Of a DNA stretch of 64,000 bases, positions 8,002 to 16,393 are shown one piece after another. A program made the translations under genes and the position numbers. The notes below the pieces were generated by a model. The model was not told where the DNA came from, made no database searches, and saw only the letters and a program-made list of their open reading frames with translations. Source of the DNA: Solibaculum mannosilyticum. Its GTDB lineage: Bacteria > Bacillota > Clostridia > Oscillospirales > Acutalibacteraceae. Position 1 is the first letter of the stretch; each line of letters starts with the position of its first letter. The stretch spans positions 606,001 to 670,000 of the forward strand of contig NZ_AP023321.1 in assembly GCF_015140235.1 (NCBI RefSeq). Reading direction: 5' to 3'.

Positions 8002-9909
8002 ATGATCAACATCACTCTCAAAGGCGGCGACGTCCGCCAGGTGGAAGCCGGTACTACAGTGGCCGAGCTTGCCAAGTCCATCGGCATGGGCCTTTACAAA
8101 GCGGCCTGTGTCGCCCACATCGACGGCCAGATGGCCGACCTGCGCACCCCTCTGACCAAGGACTGCCAGGTGGATATCCTCACCTTTGATCATCCCGATG
8201 GCCAATGGGCTTTCCGCCATACTACATCCCATATCCTGGCCCAGGCCATCAAACGCCTGTACCCCAAGGCGAAATTGGCCATCGGCCCGGCCATTGACAA
8301 CGGTTTTTATTATGACTTTGATGTGGAGACTCCCTTCACCACCGACGATCTGGAAAAGATCGAGGCCGAGATGAAGAAGATCGTCAAGGAGAACATCCCG
8401 CTGGAACGGTTTGAGATGTCCCCGGAGGAGGCCACCAAGACCATGGAGGAGGCCGATGAACCTTATAAAGTGGAACTCATCGCCGAACACGCCGGCAAAG
8501 GGGAAAGCATCAGCTTTTATCGTCAGGCAGAGTTTATGGATCTGTGTGCCGGCCCCCATCTGATGACCACCGGCCCTGTGAAGGCCATTAAATTGACCAG
8601 TGCAACCGGCGCTTATTGGCGCGGTGATTCCGATAAGGCTATGCTGTGCCGTATCTATGGCACATGCTTCCCCAAGGCCAGCCAGCTGGAGGAATACCTG
8701 ACCATGCTGGAGGAAGCAAAAAAACGGGATCATCGGAAACTGGGCAAGGAATTGGAGCTGTTTACCATCATGGAAGAGGGCCCCGGATTCCCCTTCTTCC
8801 TGCCCAAAGGAATGATCCTAAAAAATACTCTCCTCGATTACTGGCGTGAAGTGCATACCAGGGCAGGATATCAGGAGATCAGCACCCCCATTATGCTCAA
8901 CCGGACGCTTTGGGAACGAAGCGGCCACTGGGATCATTATAAGGAAAATATGTATACCACCGTCATTGACGACACCGATTTTGCCATCAAGCCCATGAAC
9001 TGTCCCGGCGGTATCCTGGTCTATAAAACAAAACCCCACAGCTATCGGGATCTTCCCCTGCGTATGGGCGAAATCGGCCTAGTGCATCGTCACGAGCTTT
9101 CGGGCGCGCTGCACGGTCTCATGCGGGTGCGCTGCTTCAATCAGGACGATGCTCATATTTTCATGACTCCCGAGCAGATTAAGGATGAGATCAAGGGCGT
9201 TGTACGCCTTATCGACGAGGTGTACAGCCTTTTCGGATTTGAGTATCACATCGAGCTTTCCACCATGCCCGAGGATCACATGGGCAGTGAAGAGGATTGG
9301 GAACGGGCCACCGACGGACTGCGCGGCGCCATTGAGGAATTGGGCCGGGATTACACCGTCAATGAAGGCGACGGCGCGTTCTATGGCCCGAAGCTCGACT
9401 TCCACCTGGTGGACGCCATCGGACGTACCTGGCAGTGCGGTACCATCCAGCTGGATATGCAGCTTCCCGAGCGCTTTGAGCTGGAGTACACCGGCGAGGA
9501 CGGGCAAAAGCATCGTCCCATTATGATCCATCGCGTGGTGTTTGGCAGCATCGAGCGGTTTATCGGCATTTTGATCGAGCATTTTGCCGGTGCCTTCCCC
9601 ACTTGGCTGGCACCCACCCAGGTCAAGATCATTCCCATCAGCGAGCGGCATCATGACTATGCCAAGCAGTTGGAACAGTCCATGTTTGATGCGGGGCTGC
9701 GCGTAGAGGCCGATTACCGTGCTGAAAAGATGGGTTATAAGATCCGTGAAGCCCAGCTGCAAAAGATCCCTTATATGGTCATCGTAGGCGATAAGGAAGC
9801 CGAAAGCGGCCAGGTGTCGGTCCGTTCCCACAAGGAGGGCGACAAAGGCAGCATGGCGGTGGAACAGTTTATCGGTGAGGTGCAGGAGGAAATCCGTACC
9901 CGCTCCTGA
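8002..9909 (+). CDS. thrS: Threonyl-tRNA synthetase
   Basis: A 635-residue class II aminoacyl-tRNA synthetase that charges tRNA-Thr. The order is TGS domain (residues 1-62), the SAD editing domain with its HTTSHILAQA and CAGPH motifs, the catalytic core and the C-terminal anticodon domain. Zinc ligands fit C in MNCPGG, H in HRHELSG and the later H in MIHRVVFGSIERF. Motif 2 reads RVRCFNQDDAHIF. The correct start is ATG 8002 (MINITLKGG) with AAGGAG upstream; a longer in-frame extension runs back into the T-box and is not coding. Expression is controlled by the threonine T-box, and a strong terminator follows at 9937. Confidence 0.98.
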   Translation: MINITLKGGDVRQVEAGTTVAELAKSIGMGLYKAACVAHIDGQMADLRTPLTKDCQVDILTFDHPDGQWAFRHTTSHILAQAIKRLYPKAKLAIGPAIDNGFYYDFDVETPFTTDDLEKIEAEMKKIVKENIPLERFEMSPEEATKTMEEADEPYKVELIAEHAGKGESISFYRQAEFMDLCAGPHLMTTGPVKAIKLTSATGAYWRGDSDKAMLCRIYGTCFPKASQLEEYLTMLEEAKKRDHRKLGKELELFTIMEEGPGFPFFLPKGMILKNTLLDYWREVHTRAGYQEISTPIMLNRTLWERSGHWDHYKENMYTTVIDDTDFAIKPMNCPGGILVYKTKPHSYRDLPLRMGEIGLVHRHELSGALHGLMRVRCFNQDDAHIFMTPEQIKDEIKGVVRLIDEVYSLFGFEYHIELSTMPEDHMGSEEDWERATDGLRGAIEELGRDYTVNEGDGAFYGPKLDFHLVDAIGRTWQCGTIQLDMQLPERFELEYTGEDGQKHRPIMIHRVVFGSIERFIGILIEHFAGAFPTWLAPTQVKIIPISERHHDYAKQLEQSMFDAGLRVEADYRAEKMGYKIREAQLQKIPYMVIVGDKEAESGQVSVRSHKEGDKGSMAVEQFIGEVQEEIRTRS

Positions 9910-9936
9910 TTGCCCAAAACAGAATAGAGATAAATA

Positions 9937-9980
9937 AAATCAGCGCCCTCTGCATTCTGTGCAGAGGGCGCTGATTTTTT
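9937..9980. terminator. Terminator after thrS
   Basis: A perfect long stem (CAGCGCCCTCTGCA / TGCAGAGGGCGCTG), with flanking A/T pairs and a five-base loop, ends thrS. The A/T flanks let it act for the convergent membrane-protein gene as well. Confidence 0.93.
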
Positions 9981-10023
9981 CGTAGAAAGGAATCGTGTAA
10001 AAGCAATAGTAAGATTCCGGCAA

Positions 10024-10416
10024 TTATGCTTTGGGCTGCTTCACAAGGGTGACAACAGCAGAAACGGTATCCGCCAGGAAATAGCCCAAAAAAGCGAAGG
10101 AAAAAAACATGATCAAGTCGGATGTATAGATCGAAAGAGGTAGAATGGAAACGCCCAAGAAAGGTAGCAGTGGGGACAGAATCAAGAACGCCAGGACGCA
10201 AACAACGTCACATAGAAGAATTTCCAGAGGAGAGAGATGCACAAACCGCTTGAGCCAGACAAATGCGCCCAAAAGAAAAAGCAATCCAAAGAAAGGAACC
10301 ATAGATGAGAAAGAAAAGGTGGAGAATGCTTCCTGCATCCCATTTTCCAGCAAACCCAAGCAGAGGACAAAGGCGATACATCCGGCGTAATAAAGATAGC
10401 TGAATATGCGTCTCAT
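10024..10416 (-). CDS. Small four-helix membrane protein, paralogue of 11415-11816
   Basis: A 130-residue integral membrane protein with about four hydrophobic segments and a positively charged C-terminus (VKQPKA). I do not recognise the family. It starts at ATG 10416 (MRRIFSYLYYAG) with AGGAGG upstream. The start MRR-SYLYY, the mid-motif RFVHLSPLEILLC and the closing DTVSAVVTLVK match the protein at 11415-11816 (MKR-DYLYY, RFLRLSEKESVLC, DIVNIVK), so the two are paralogues. It lies 19 bases downstream of the secreted-protein gene and is probably co-transcribed with it. A role as an accessory or self-protection partner of that protein is speculative. Confidence 0.75.
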   Translation of the reverse strand: MRRIFSYLYYAGCIAFVLCLGLLENGMQEAFSTFSFSSMVPFFGLLFLLGAFVWLKRFVHLSPLEILLCDVVCVLAFLILSPLLPFLGVSILPLSIYTSDLIMFFSFAFLGYFLADTVSAVVTLVKQPKA

Positions 10417-10435
10417 GAAAATTCCTCCTTCTGAA

Positions 10436-11188
10436 TTAAAGAATATTTTCAAGCACACAACTCCATGTGGAAGAGCCAGACTTGTTTTTCAAAGTGTATT
10501 CTCCTGTAGCGCCTATCACACTCATAGTCTCATTTGTGACAGGAACCCATGAAGACGGAGGGGAGATCCGCCAACTTGTAGAAACCGATCCGAAAGTGGA
10601 TGAACTGTTCTGTGTCTTATAACCTCCAGTGGTAAAACCACTTTGACCATAACTGATTTTCTGGCTGACAACTTGGGCGGTCGAGCTATAGTTTGTATAA
10701 CCACCCGTTATTTCAGTAAGATCATAAGCGGGAACTCCAGAAACAGTTGTAGAGATAAAGTAAATGTTTGTAAAGAAATAAACGCTTCCAGTGGAATCAT
10801 ACTTTCCTCTGTTATTGCTATCATTCAGAGAAGCAACATTAAAAAAGGTTTTCACATGTTCTTCAACTTCTTCACCTGTTTGAGCATTACGTTTCAGAGA
10901 GAGCTTTTGATCGACTACGTAGGTATCCCAAATGTACTCATCTTGCTCTGATTGTATAGAAAACGAACGGGTCTGAATTTCTGCACTACTAGAAACTGGT
11001 TCTGCCATTTCAAACAGTTTATCTAAATCAGTGATTTCAGGATAGGATTCTATAGTGATAAAATCATCTGATAAGGCTTCGATGGATGTTTCAGCATATA
11101 CAGAAATAGAAATACAACATAACAAACAAATGGCAGATAAAATAGCAATGATTCTTTTTATGACTCTCTTCCTTTCAAATTTTATCAA
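10436..11188 (-). CDS. Secreted protein of unknown function
   Basis: About 240-250 residues with a clear signal peptide (KRIIAILSAICLLCC...SVYA, cleavage likely before ET). The mature part is Ser/Thr/Tyr/Asn-rich with no recognised catalytic motif, suggesting a beta-rich extracellular protein. The start is unusual. The open frame allows a TTG at 11188 with no ribosome site, whereas an AGGAAGAG element sits just before an ATA codon at 11161 that would give a standard-length signal peptide. It shares an operon with the membrane protein at 10024-10416. The region is AT-rich compared with flanking thrS and rsmA, suggesting acquisition. Confidence 0.7.
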   Translation of the reverse strand: MIKFERKRVIKRIIAILSAICLLCCISISVYAETSIEALSDDFITIESYPEITDLDKLFEMAEPVSSSAEIQTRSFSIQSEQDEYIWDTYVVDQKLSLKRNAQTGEEVEEHVKTFFNVASLNDSNNRGKYDSTGSVYFFTNIYFISTTVSGVPAYDLTEITGGYTNYSSTAQVVSQKISYGQSGFTTGGYKTQNSSSTFGSVSTSWRISPPSSWVPVTNETMSVIGATGEYTLKNKSGSSTWSCVLENIL

Positions 11189-11371
11189 AAATACAATGAT
11201 CTAAATCTTAGGAATTGAGAAACATTGGAACCATTCCCTTCATTGTTTTTACAAGTGAAATTATACCATAAAAAATAAAAAATGTAAATAATAATTTATA
11301 AATAAAAATAAAATAATTATCTAGTTATGACGCATAAACTTGTTACCAATAAAAAACAGTTACAAAAAGAA

Positions 11372-11409
11372 AATCTCCCGGCTGTCGTAATTCCGGCAGC
11401 GGGGAGATC
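11372..11409 (-). terminator. Terminator of the upstream small membrane protein gene
   Basis: ATCTCCC-GGCTGTCG and the matching CCGGCAGC-GGGGAGAT form a stem with a short loop, followed by T-rich sequence on the minus strand. It separates the 11415-11816 gene from the secreted-protein transcript. Confidence 0.75.
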
Positions 11410-11414
11410 TAATA

Positions 11415-11816
11415 CTAAATAGTATGATGTTTTTTTGCTTTTACGATGTTGACAATGTCAAAGATCATCGAGGGCAGCAGGAATCCTACTATCAAAAAGG
11501 GCAGGATATAAAGCTTACTTGTTGCGACAATGTTTGTAATCCCAATCGGAAACAGCAGGGACGGCATAGAAAAGAGAAACATCATAACAATGGTAACAGC
11601 TTTGCACAAAACCGATTCCTTTTCAGATAACCTTAAGAACCTACCTAAAAATAAATAAATGCCAAATAAAAATACGACCAAGTAAAATAGGTAAGTAAAA
11701 GGAAAAGGCTGAAATGTACGGTTGACCATTGCCGCTAAATAATTAGAGAACATACAGGATAAAGGGACCCCAGCAATTAAAACGATATAATAGAGATAAT
11801 CAACTACCCGCTTCAT
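11415..11816 (-). CDS. Small four-helix membrane protein, paralogue of 10024-10416
   Basis: A 133-residue protein with about four hydrophobic helices and a basic tail ending KAKKHHTI. It has no recognised family but is similar along its length to the protein at 10024-10416. Start is ATG 11816 (MKRVVDYLYYIV) with AAGGGGGA upstream; an in-frame extension upstream has no ribosome site. It has its own terminator, so it is transcribed apart from the secreted-protein operon that follows. The pair brackets the secreted protein in an AT-rich island. Confidence 0.72.
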   Translation of the reverse strand: MKRVVDYLYYIVLIAGVPLSCMFSNYLAAMVNRTFQPFPFTYLFYLVVFLFGIYLFLGRFLRLSEKESVLCKAVTIVMMFLFSMPSLLFPIGITNIVATSKLYILPFLIVGFLLPSMIFDIVNIVKAKKHHTI

Positions 11817-11950
11817 AGAAAAAATCCCCCTTATACAGCCTGTTGTCAAACAATATAAAATATCTTAACTTAATAAAATTATATCATAAATAATATGCAT
11901 TATCAACGTGCTTTTTGGGAGATAATAGTATTATACATGTAAAAATTGAT

Positions 11951-11986
11951 ACCTCGCCGCTGTCATAATTTCGGCAGCGGCGAGGT
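11951..11986 (-). terminator. Terminator of rsmA
   Basis: CCTCGCCGCTG pairs perfectly with CAGCGGCGAGG and is followed on the minus strand by a T-rich stretch, ten bases past the rsmA stop. Its loop resembles that of the hairpin at 11372-11409. Confidence 0.85.
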
Positions 11987-11995
11987 CCTTGCCTC

Positions 11996-12850
11996 TTATA
12001 AAAGCTGTTCATTTAAAGCGGTAAATTGCTCTAACGTCAATTGTTCGGCTCGGATAGAAGGAGGGAGACCCAGCGCTTTCAAAGCGTCTGACACAGTGGA
12101 CTTAGGGATGCCCAATCCAGCGCTGATAGAGTTGGAAGCCGTTTTGCGGCGCTGGCCGAACGCTGCTTTAATCAGAGCGAAAAAGCGGCGCTCATTTGTG
12201 ACATTAACCGGCGGTGTAGGATGAAGATCCAAGCGGATCACACAAGAATCCACATTAGGGGCCGGCAAAAAAGAACCCCGGCTGACGGGAAACAGCACTT
12301 GAGGAGCGGCATAGTAGTGGACGGCGGCGCTGATGGCGCCGGACGCCCTCGTCCCAGGGGCGGCGCAGATGCGGTCGGCCGCTTCTTTTTGCACCATTAC
12401 CGTAATGGACCGAAAGGGCAGCCTGCTTTCCAAAAGCGCCATCAGGATAGGGGAGGTGATATAATAAGGCAGATTTGCACAGACCACCACATCCATATCG
12501 GGGAAGTATTGTCCAAGTAGTTTGGAAAGATCCAGCTTGAGGATATCCCCATGGACAACCTGGACGTTGGAAAGATGTCCCACTGTTTCTTCCAGCACGG
12601 GAAGAAGACGGGCATCCACTTCCACCGTCACGACTTTTCCAGCCACTTTGGCCAGTTCGGTGGTCAGAACGCCGATGCCGGGACCGATTTCCAGCACGCC
12701 GGTGGATGCGTCTGCCCCCGACTGCTGAGCCATACGGGGACAAACCGAAGGGTTGATTAGGAAGTTTTGCCCTAACGATTTGGAAAATTGGAAGCCGTGG
12801 CGGCTGAGAAGTTGGCGGATGGTAGAAATATTGGAGAGATTCATGGTCAT
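11996..12850 (-). CDS. rsmA: 16S rRNA (adenine1518-N6/adenine1519-N6) dimethyltransferase
   Basis: A 284-residue SAM-dependent enzyme (KsgA/RsmA) that dimethylates two adjacent adenines in helix 45 of 16S rRNA during 30S assembly. Motifs are KSLGQNFL near the N-terminus, the SAM loop LEIGPGIGVLT, EVDARLLPVLEE, GDILKLDL and the catalytic NLPYYITSP. The C-terminal helical domain ends with LTLEQFTALNEQLL. Length fits the family. The start may be ATG 12850 or the ATG two codons later; the upstream AAGGGG is rather distant. It is a single gene, divergent from the deaminase at 13025. Confidence 0.96.
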   Translation of the reverse strand: MTMNLSNISTIRQLLSRHGFQFSKSLGQNFLINPSVCPRMAQQSGADASTGVLEIGPGIGVLTTELAKVAGKVVTVEVDARLLPVLEETVGHLSNVQVVHGDILKLDLSKLLGQYFPDMDVVVCANLPYYITSPILMALLESRLPFRSITVMVQKEAADRICAAPGTRASGAISAAVHYYAAPQVLFPVSRGSFLPAPNVDSCVIRLDLHPTPPVNVTNERRFFALIKAAFGQRRKTASNSISAGLGIPKSTVSDALKALGLPPSIRAEQLTLEQFTALNEQLL

Positions 12851-13024
12851 AATCGGATCCCGTACCCCTTTTCAATGATATGATAAAAACGATAGCTGTG
12901 GCAACGATGATAGAATTGAATTTTATTATACCATACCGGCTGTTTTTCGCAAAATGAATTGTCAGAAGGGGAAAAATCGGGTATCATGAAAAGAGACAAC
13001 CTGAGTGCATGGGAGGGAATCGGG

Positions 13025-13513
13025 ATGAAACGAAGGGATAAAGAGAATTATTATCTGGACATTGCCGAGACGGTGGCCGAACGCAGCACCTGTTTGCGCC
13101 GCGGATTTGGGGCTATCATCGTGAAAAATGACCAGATCATCGCCACCGGATATAACGGCGCACCGCGGGGATCCAAAAACTGTTCCGATCTAGGGGTCTG
13201 TCTGAGGGAGGAGATGGGAATCCCAAGAGGAGAAAGGTATGAGCTTTGCCGGTCGGTGCATGCCGAAGCAAACGCCATCATCTCAGCCGCCCGCAATGAT
13301 ATGATCGATGCTACGTTATATCTGGCATGTAAGGATATGAAAACCGGTGAACTTGTGGCTGGGACGAACTCTTGCTCCATGTGCAAGCGCCTCATCATCA
13401 ACGCCGGGATCAAACGGGTGGTCATCCGCAACACCAGAGATGAATTTACTGCCATCTATGTTCAGGATTGGGTAGATGACGACAACGCCATCAATGGCAT
13501 CGGTGGGTATTAA
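13025..13513 (+). CDS. dCMP deaminase-family protein (ComEB-like)
   Basis: A 162-residue zinc deaminase of the cytidine/deoxycytidylate family, which converts dCMP to dUMP for thymidylate synthesis. The zinc and proton-shuttle site is HAEANAI (residues about 81-87) together with CSMCKRLI; the usual PCxxC appears here as SCSMC. Additional Cys and His residues (NCSDLGVC, ELCRSVH) match the extra zinc site seen in dCMP deaminases. The start is ATG 13025, preceded by GGGAGG, rather than an upstream extension. A strong terminator follows. In some Firmicutes this gene lies by competence genes, which is not the case here. Confidence 0.9.
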   Translation: MKRRDKENYYLDIAETVAERSTCLRRGFGAIIVKNDQIIATGYNGAPRGSKNCSDLGVCLREEMGIPRGERYELCRSVHAEANAIISAARNDMIDATLYLACKDMKTGELVAGTNSCSMCKRLIINAGIKRVVIRNTRDEFTAIYVQDWVDDDNAINGIGGY

Positions 13514-13552
13514 GCGTAAAAGCTGTATTTTAGAGATATAACGATGAAAAGG

Positions 13553-13589
13553 AAAAGAGACGGTTTGTTTTAACAAGCCGTCTCTTTTG
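13553..13589. terminator. Bidirectional terminator between deaminase and metal ATPase
   Basis: AAAAGAGACGG(T)TTGTT pairs with AACAAGCCGTCTCTTTT, giving a long stem with A and T flanks between two convergent genes. Confidence 0.9.
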
Positions 13590-13620
13590 TATGATTGATG
13601 GGTATTTTTTACCGGAAAGG

Positions 13621-15501
13621 TCAGGAGGACTTCCTTTTCTTTCTCCATTTAAGCAAGAAGGCGGAATTGATGATGACAAATACCGAACCGGCGTTGTGTA
13701 CCAGTGCGCCTACAACGGGATTCAAAATACCGGTGATGGCCAACACAATGGCTGCAAAATTGAGAGTCATGGAAAAAGTCAGATTGCATTTGATGGTCAG
13801 CATCATCCTTTTGGCAAGCTGGAGCAGATGTGGAATCTCTTTGATGTCGTCGTTGACCAGGGCAATGTCGGCGGCGTCTACTGCGATATCGCTTCCAATG
13901 CCTCCCATGGCGATGCCCACATAGGATTTCTTCAAAGCGGGAGCGTCGTTGATGCCGTCCCCGATCATGCAAACTTGACGTTTTTCATCCTGACACGCGT
14001 CGATATAACGCAGCTTGTCTTCCGGCAGACAGTTCGCCTGGACGTCGTCAATGGACAACTGCTTTGCAATATGGCGGGCGACATTTTCATGATCCCCGGT
14101 TAAGAGGACCGGGATCACGCCGGTCTGCTTGATCTGCGCGATCATACCGGCGGCTTCCGGACGCAGGGTATCGGACAGGGCCAGGAATCCCGCGGCGGCT
14201 GCCTCCACAGCGATGTAAATCACCGTGCATCCGTTATCCAGATGTTGCTTGACTGCATCACGGATTTCCTTTGAGAGATGGATGCATCTCTCTTGCATCA
14301 ATTGTTCGTTGCCGGCCAGAATGCTTTTTCCGGCGACATCGGCTTGAACGCCTCGTCCGGGCAGCATTTGGAATTGCTCTACCGGCAGCAGCTCCTTTTT
14401 TACCTCTGTGCGATAACAGCTGACTACCGCTTTTCCCAGGGGATGCTCAGAACGAAGTTCTGCACCGGCCGCATAAGAATAAAGCTCCTCTTCGGAAACA
14501 TCGGGTAGGAAGCTTTTAACCTGGACGACTTTAGGGGTACCATAGGTTAAAGTGCCTGTTTTATCAAAGGTGAATTTGGAAACCAATGCCAGACGCTCCA
14601 AGGCATCTCCTTCCCGCACGAGGAATCCGTGTTTTGTAGCGTTTCCAATGGCGGCCATAATGGCCGTAGGGGTTGCCAACACCAGAGCGCAGGGGCAAAA
14701 TACGACTAAAATGGTCACAGCGCGGATGATCTCACCGGTGACAAGCCAGGTGATGGCGGCGGCAGTCAGGGCGATGACAACAATCCATGTGGCCCATCTG
14801 TCGGCAATGCCTACGATTTTGGCTTTTCCCGCATCTGCCGATTGTACAAGACGTATCATCCTCTGGATGGAACTGTCTTCCCCAACCTTAGTGGCCTCCA
14901 TGTCAAAAGATCCAAATTGATTGACTGTGCCGCTGGATACCTCATCTCCCGCGACTTTATCAACCGGCAGGGATTCCCCCGTCATGACAGCCTGGTTGAT
15001 GGAGGTTTGCCCGGACCGAATGACACCGTCTACCGGCACCGTCTCGCCGGGAAGTACCCGGAGAATATCTCCCACCTTGACCTCCTCGGCTGGGATGATC
15101 CGTTCCTCCGTCCCCATTAGAACCCTGGCGGTACGGGGCGTCAGATGGACCAATTTCTCGATTCCGGCCCGCGCCTTGGCCACCGTCAGATCCTCCAACA
15201 GCGCGCCCAGCTGCATGATGAACGCCACTTCACCGGCGGCAAAATCTTCCCCTATTACCACCGATGCGATCAGTGCGATGGAAACCAATACGTCCGCCTT
15301 AATGTCAAAGGCGGTGACGAGTCCGATGAAGGCTTCCAGCAGGATGGGAATCCCGCATAATACAATGGCGATCCATGAGGCATCGAAGGGGAGGGGCAAA
15401 AGATCAAAGATGCTGACGATCAATGCGACGGCTGAGAGAATCAGGAAAACAATATCCCGTTTTGTGCCGCCCCATTCCAAAAGCTTCTCCAGTTTTTCCA
15501 T
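13621..15501 (-). CDS. P1B-type heavy-metal ATPase under CsoR-type control
   Basis: A 626-residue metal-exporting P-type ATPase without an N-terminal HMA domain. It has the membrane CPC motif (VFCPCALVLATPTA, near residue 267), the phosphorylation site DKTGTLTYG near 312, the actuator TGES and the hinge GDGINDAPAL. The last helices read NPVVGALVHNAGSVFVIINS; an HN motif at this place differs from the classical Cu+ (NPxxAxxxMxxSS) and Zn2+ signatures, so the metal is uncertain and manganese or another ion is possible. The ATG at 15501 has GGAG nine bases upstream. The promoter region carries two dyads like that of the csoR-like gene at 15623, so both are probably de-repressed by the same metal. 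Confidence 0.9.
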   Translation of the reverse strand: MEKLEKLLEWGGTKRDIVFLILSAVALIVSIFDLLPLPFDASWIAIVLCGIPILLEAFIGLVTAFDIKADVLVSIALIASVVIGEDFAAGEVAFIMQLGALLEDLTVAKARAGIEKLVHLTPRTARVLMGTEERIIPAEEVKVGDILRVLPGETVPVDGVIRSGQTSINQAVMTGESLPVDKVAGDEVSSGTVNQFGSFDMEATKVGEDSSIQRMIRLVQSADAGKAKIVGIADRWATWIVVIALTAAAITWLVTGEIIRAVTILVVFCPCALVLATPTAIMAAIGNATKHGFLVREGDALERLALVSKFTFDKTGTLTYGTPKVVQVKSFLPDVSEEELYSYAAGAELRSEHPLGKAVVSCYRTEVKKELLPVEQFQMLPGRGVQADVAGKSILAGNEQLMQERCIHLSKEIRDAVKQHLDNGCTVIYIAVEAAAAGFLALSDTLRPEAAGMIAQIKQTGVIPVLLTGDHENVARHIAKQLSIDDVQANCLPEDKLRYIDACQDEKRQVCMIGDGINDAPALKKSYVGIAMGGIGSDIAVDAADIALVNDDIKEIPHLLQLAKRMMLTIKCNLTFSMTLNFAAIVLAITGILNPVVGALVHNAGSVFVIINSAFLLKWRKKRKSS

Positions 15502-15512
15502 GACACACATCT

Positions 15513-15559
15513 CCTATACCTATCGGGGTATAGGTATATTGTACCAATAGGGGTATGGG
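15513..15559 (-). promoter_or_regulatory. Two CsoR-type operators upstream of the metal ATPase
   Basis: CCTATACC-tatcgg-GGTATAGG (15513-15534) is a perfect dyad, and GTACC-aatag-GGGTATG (15542-15558) is a second, less perfect one. Both share the ATACC/GGTAT arms with the site upstream of csoR at 15910, the GC-tract-in-AT pattern typical of CsoR operators. Confidence 0.75.
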
Positions 15560-15579
15560 TTGTCAAGGCGAAAAAAGAA

Positions 15580-15606
15580 ACCCAGCCGCAATTACGACTG
15601 GGTTTG
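15580..15606 (-). terminator. Terminator of the csoR-like gene
   Basis: AAACCCAG and CTGGGTTT form a stem with a twelve-base loop just after the csoR stop, followed by T-rich sequence on the minus strand. Confidence 0.75.
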
Positions 15607-15622
15607 ATCTCTAGGAAACGCG

Positions 15623-15898
15623 TCAGGTCATGTTGGCAAAACGCTCCACAGCTTTGGTGAAATTGGCGATGGTCTGGTCGGCGTCTCCATGTTCAATGCC
15701 GTCCCGGACGCAATGCTTAATATGCCCCTCCAACACCACTTGGCCGGCTTTGTGCAGAGCCGATTTTGCAGCGTTGATTTGCGACAGAATATCCTCACAG
15801 GGGACGTCTTCATCCACCATCCGGTCGATGGCCTGAATCTGGCCGATGATCTTTTTCAAACGCCGGTGCAGATTGTCGGCATCCATACATTGTCTCAT
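15623..15898 (-). CDS. csoR: CsoR-family metal-sensing repressor
   Basis: A 91-residue all-helical repressor of the CsoR/RcnR family. The metal triad of Cu(I) sensors is visible as C34, H59 and C63 (VPCEDIL, GHIKHCV), and the N-terminal DNA-contacting segment is NLHRRLKKIIGQIQAIDRM. Start is ATG 15898 with GGGAGG upstream; the longer frame would read through the operator. Copper or a similar thiophilic ion should release it from the dyads at 15910-15931 and 15513-15559. The neighbouring ATPase is the likely effector, though its HN membrane motif leaves the exported metal open. Persulfide sensing is an alternative but less likely with an intact C-H-C triad. Confidence 0.9.
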   Translation of the reverse strand: MRQCMDADNLHRRLKKIIGQIQAIDRMVDEDVPCEDILSQINAAKSALHKAGQVVLEGHIKHCVRDGIEHGDADQTIANFTKAVERFANMT

Positions 15899-15909
15899 TT
15901 TTTGCACCT

Positions 15910-15931
15910 CCCATACCGCTGAGGGTATGGG
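15910..15931 (-). promoter_or_regulatory. CsoR-type operator at the csoR promoter
   Basis: CCCATACC-gctga-GGGTATGGG is a near-perfect dyad directly upstream of the csoR ribosome site, matching the arms of the two sites before the ATPase gene. It implies autoregulation. Confidence 0.78.
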
Positions 15932-15995
15932 TACCATTATACTGGGATCCAACCGGCTTGTCAACGAAAGGCCTGTTCCCTTCCCGATAAGGACT

Positions 15996-16379
15996 TTAAT
16001 GCTGTCCGTCCCCTTGACGGATTGCCGTTACCGCATATCCTGCATCCCGGACGGCCTGACGAAGCACGGCTTCCTCAGGCTGTTTTTTAAGAAGCAGCTT
16101 GGCCTGAGCGGCGCCCAAGTCCACAGTGGCCCATACGCCGTCCAGACGGTTTAAAGCGTTCTCGACCCGTCTGGCGCAGTTGCCGCAGGTCATGCCGTCG
16201 ATGGTGAGGGTCACGGTGTAAGGATAGTGGCTTTTATCCCGATCCTCAACCTTGACCTTTTTTTCGGCAGGCTCGTGTTCCCCGCAGCAGCCTCCGCCGT
16301 AACGGAGCTTTTTGACATACTTATAAACGGTAAAAATACACAGTGCAGCCAAAACGACAACAATAATGACAGTACTCAT
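15996..16379 (-). CDS. Membrane-anchored heavy-metal-associated (HMA) domain protein
   Basis: A 127-residue protein with an N-terminal membrane helix (MSTVIIVVVLAALCIFTVYKY), a cysteine-containing linker (GGGCCGEHEP) and a C-terminal HMA fold with the metal motif GMTCGNCARRVENAL. It should face the cytoplasm and hand metal to or accept it from a membrane transporter. It follows the SCA-motif ATPase by 14 bases with its own GGGAG site and is the last gene of the operon starting at 18924. The ATPase lacks a Cys-containing HMA domain of its own, so this protein may supply that function in trans. A MerP-like chaperone is the nearest general comparison. Confidence 0.82.
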   Translation of the reverse strand: MSTVIIVVVLAALCIFTVYKYVKKLRYGGGCCGEHEPAEKKVKVEDRDKSHYPYTVTLTIDGMTCGNCARRVENALNRLDGVWATVDLGAAQAKLLLKKQPEEAVLRQAVRDAGYAVTAIRQGDGQH

Positions 16380-16393
16380 AAAACCATTCTCCC

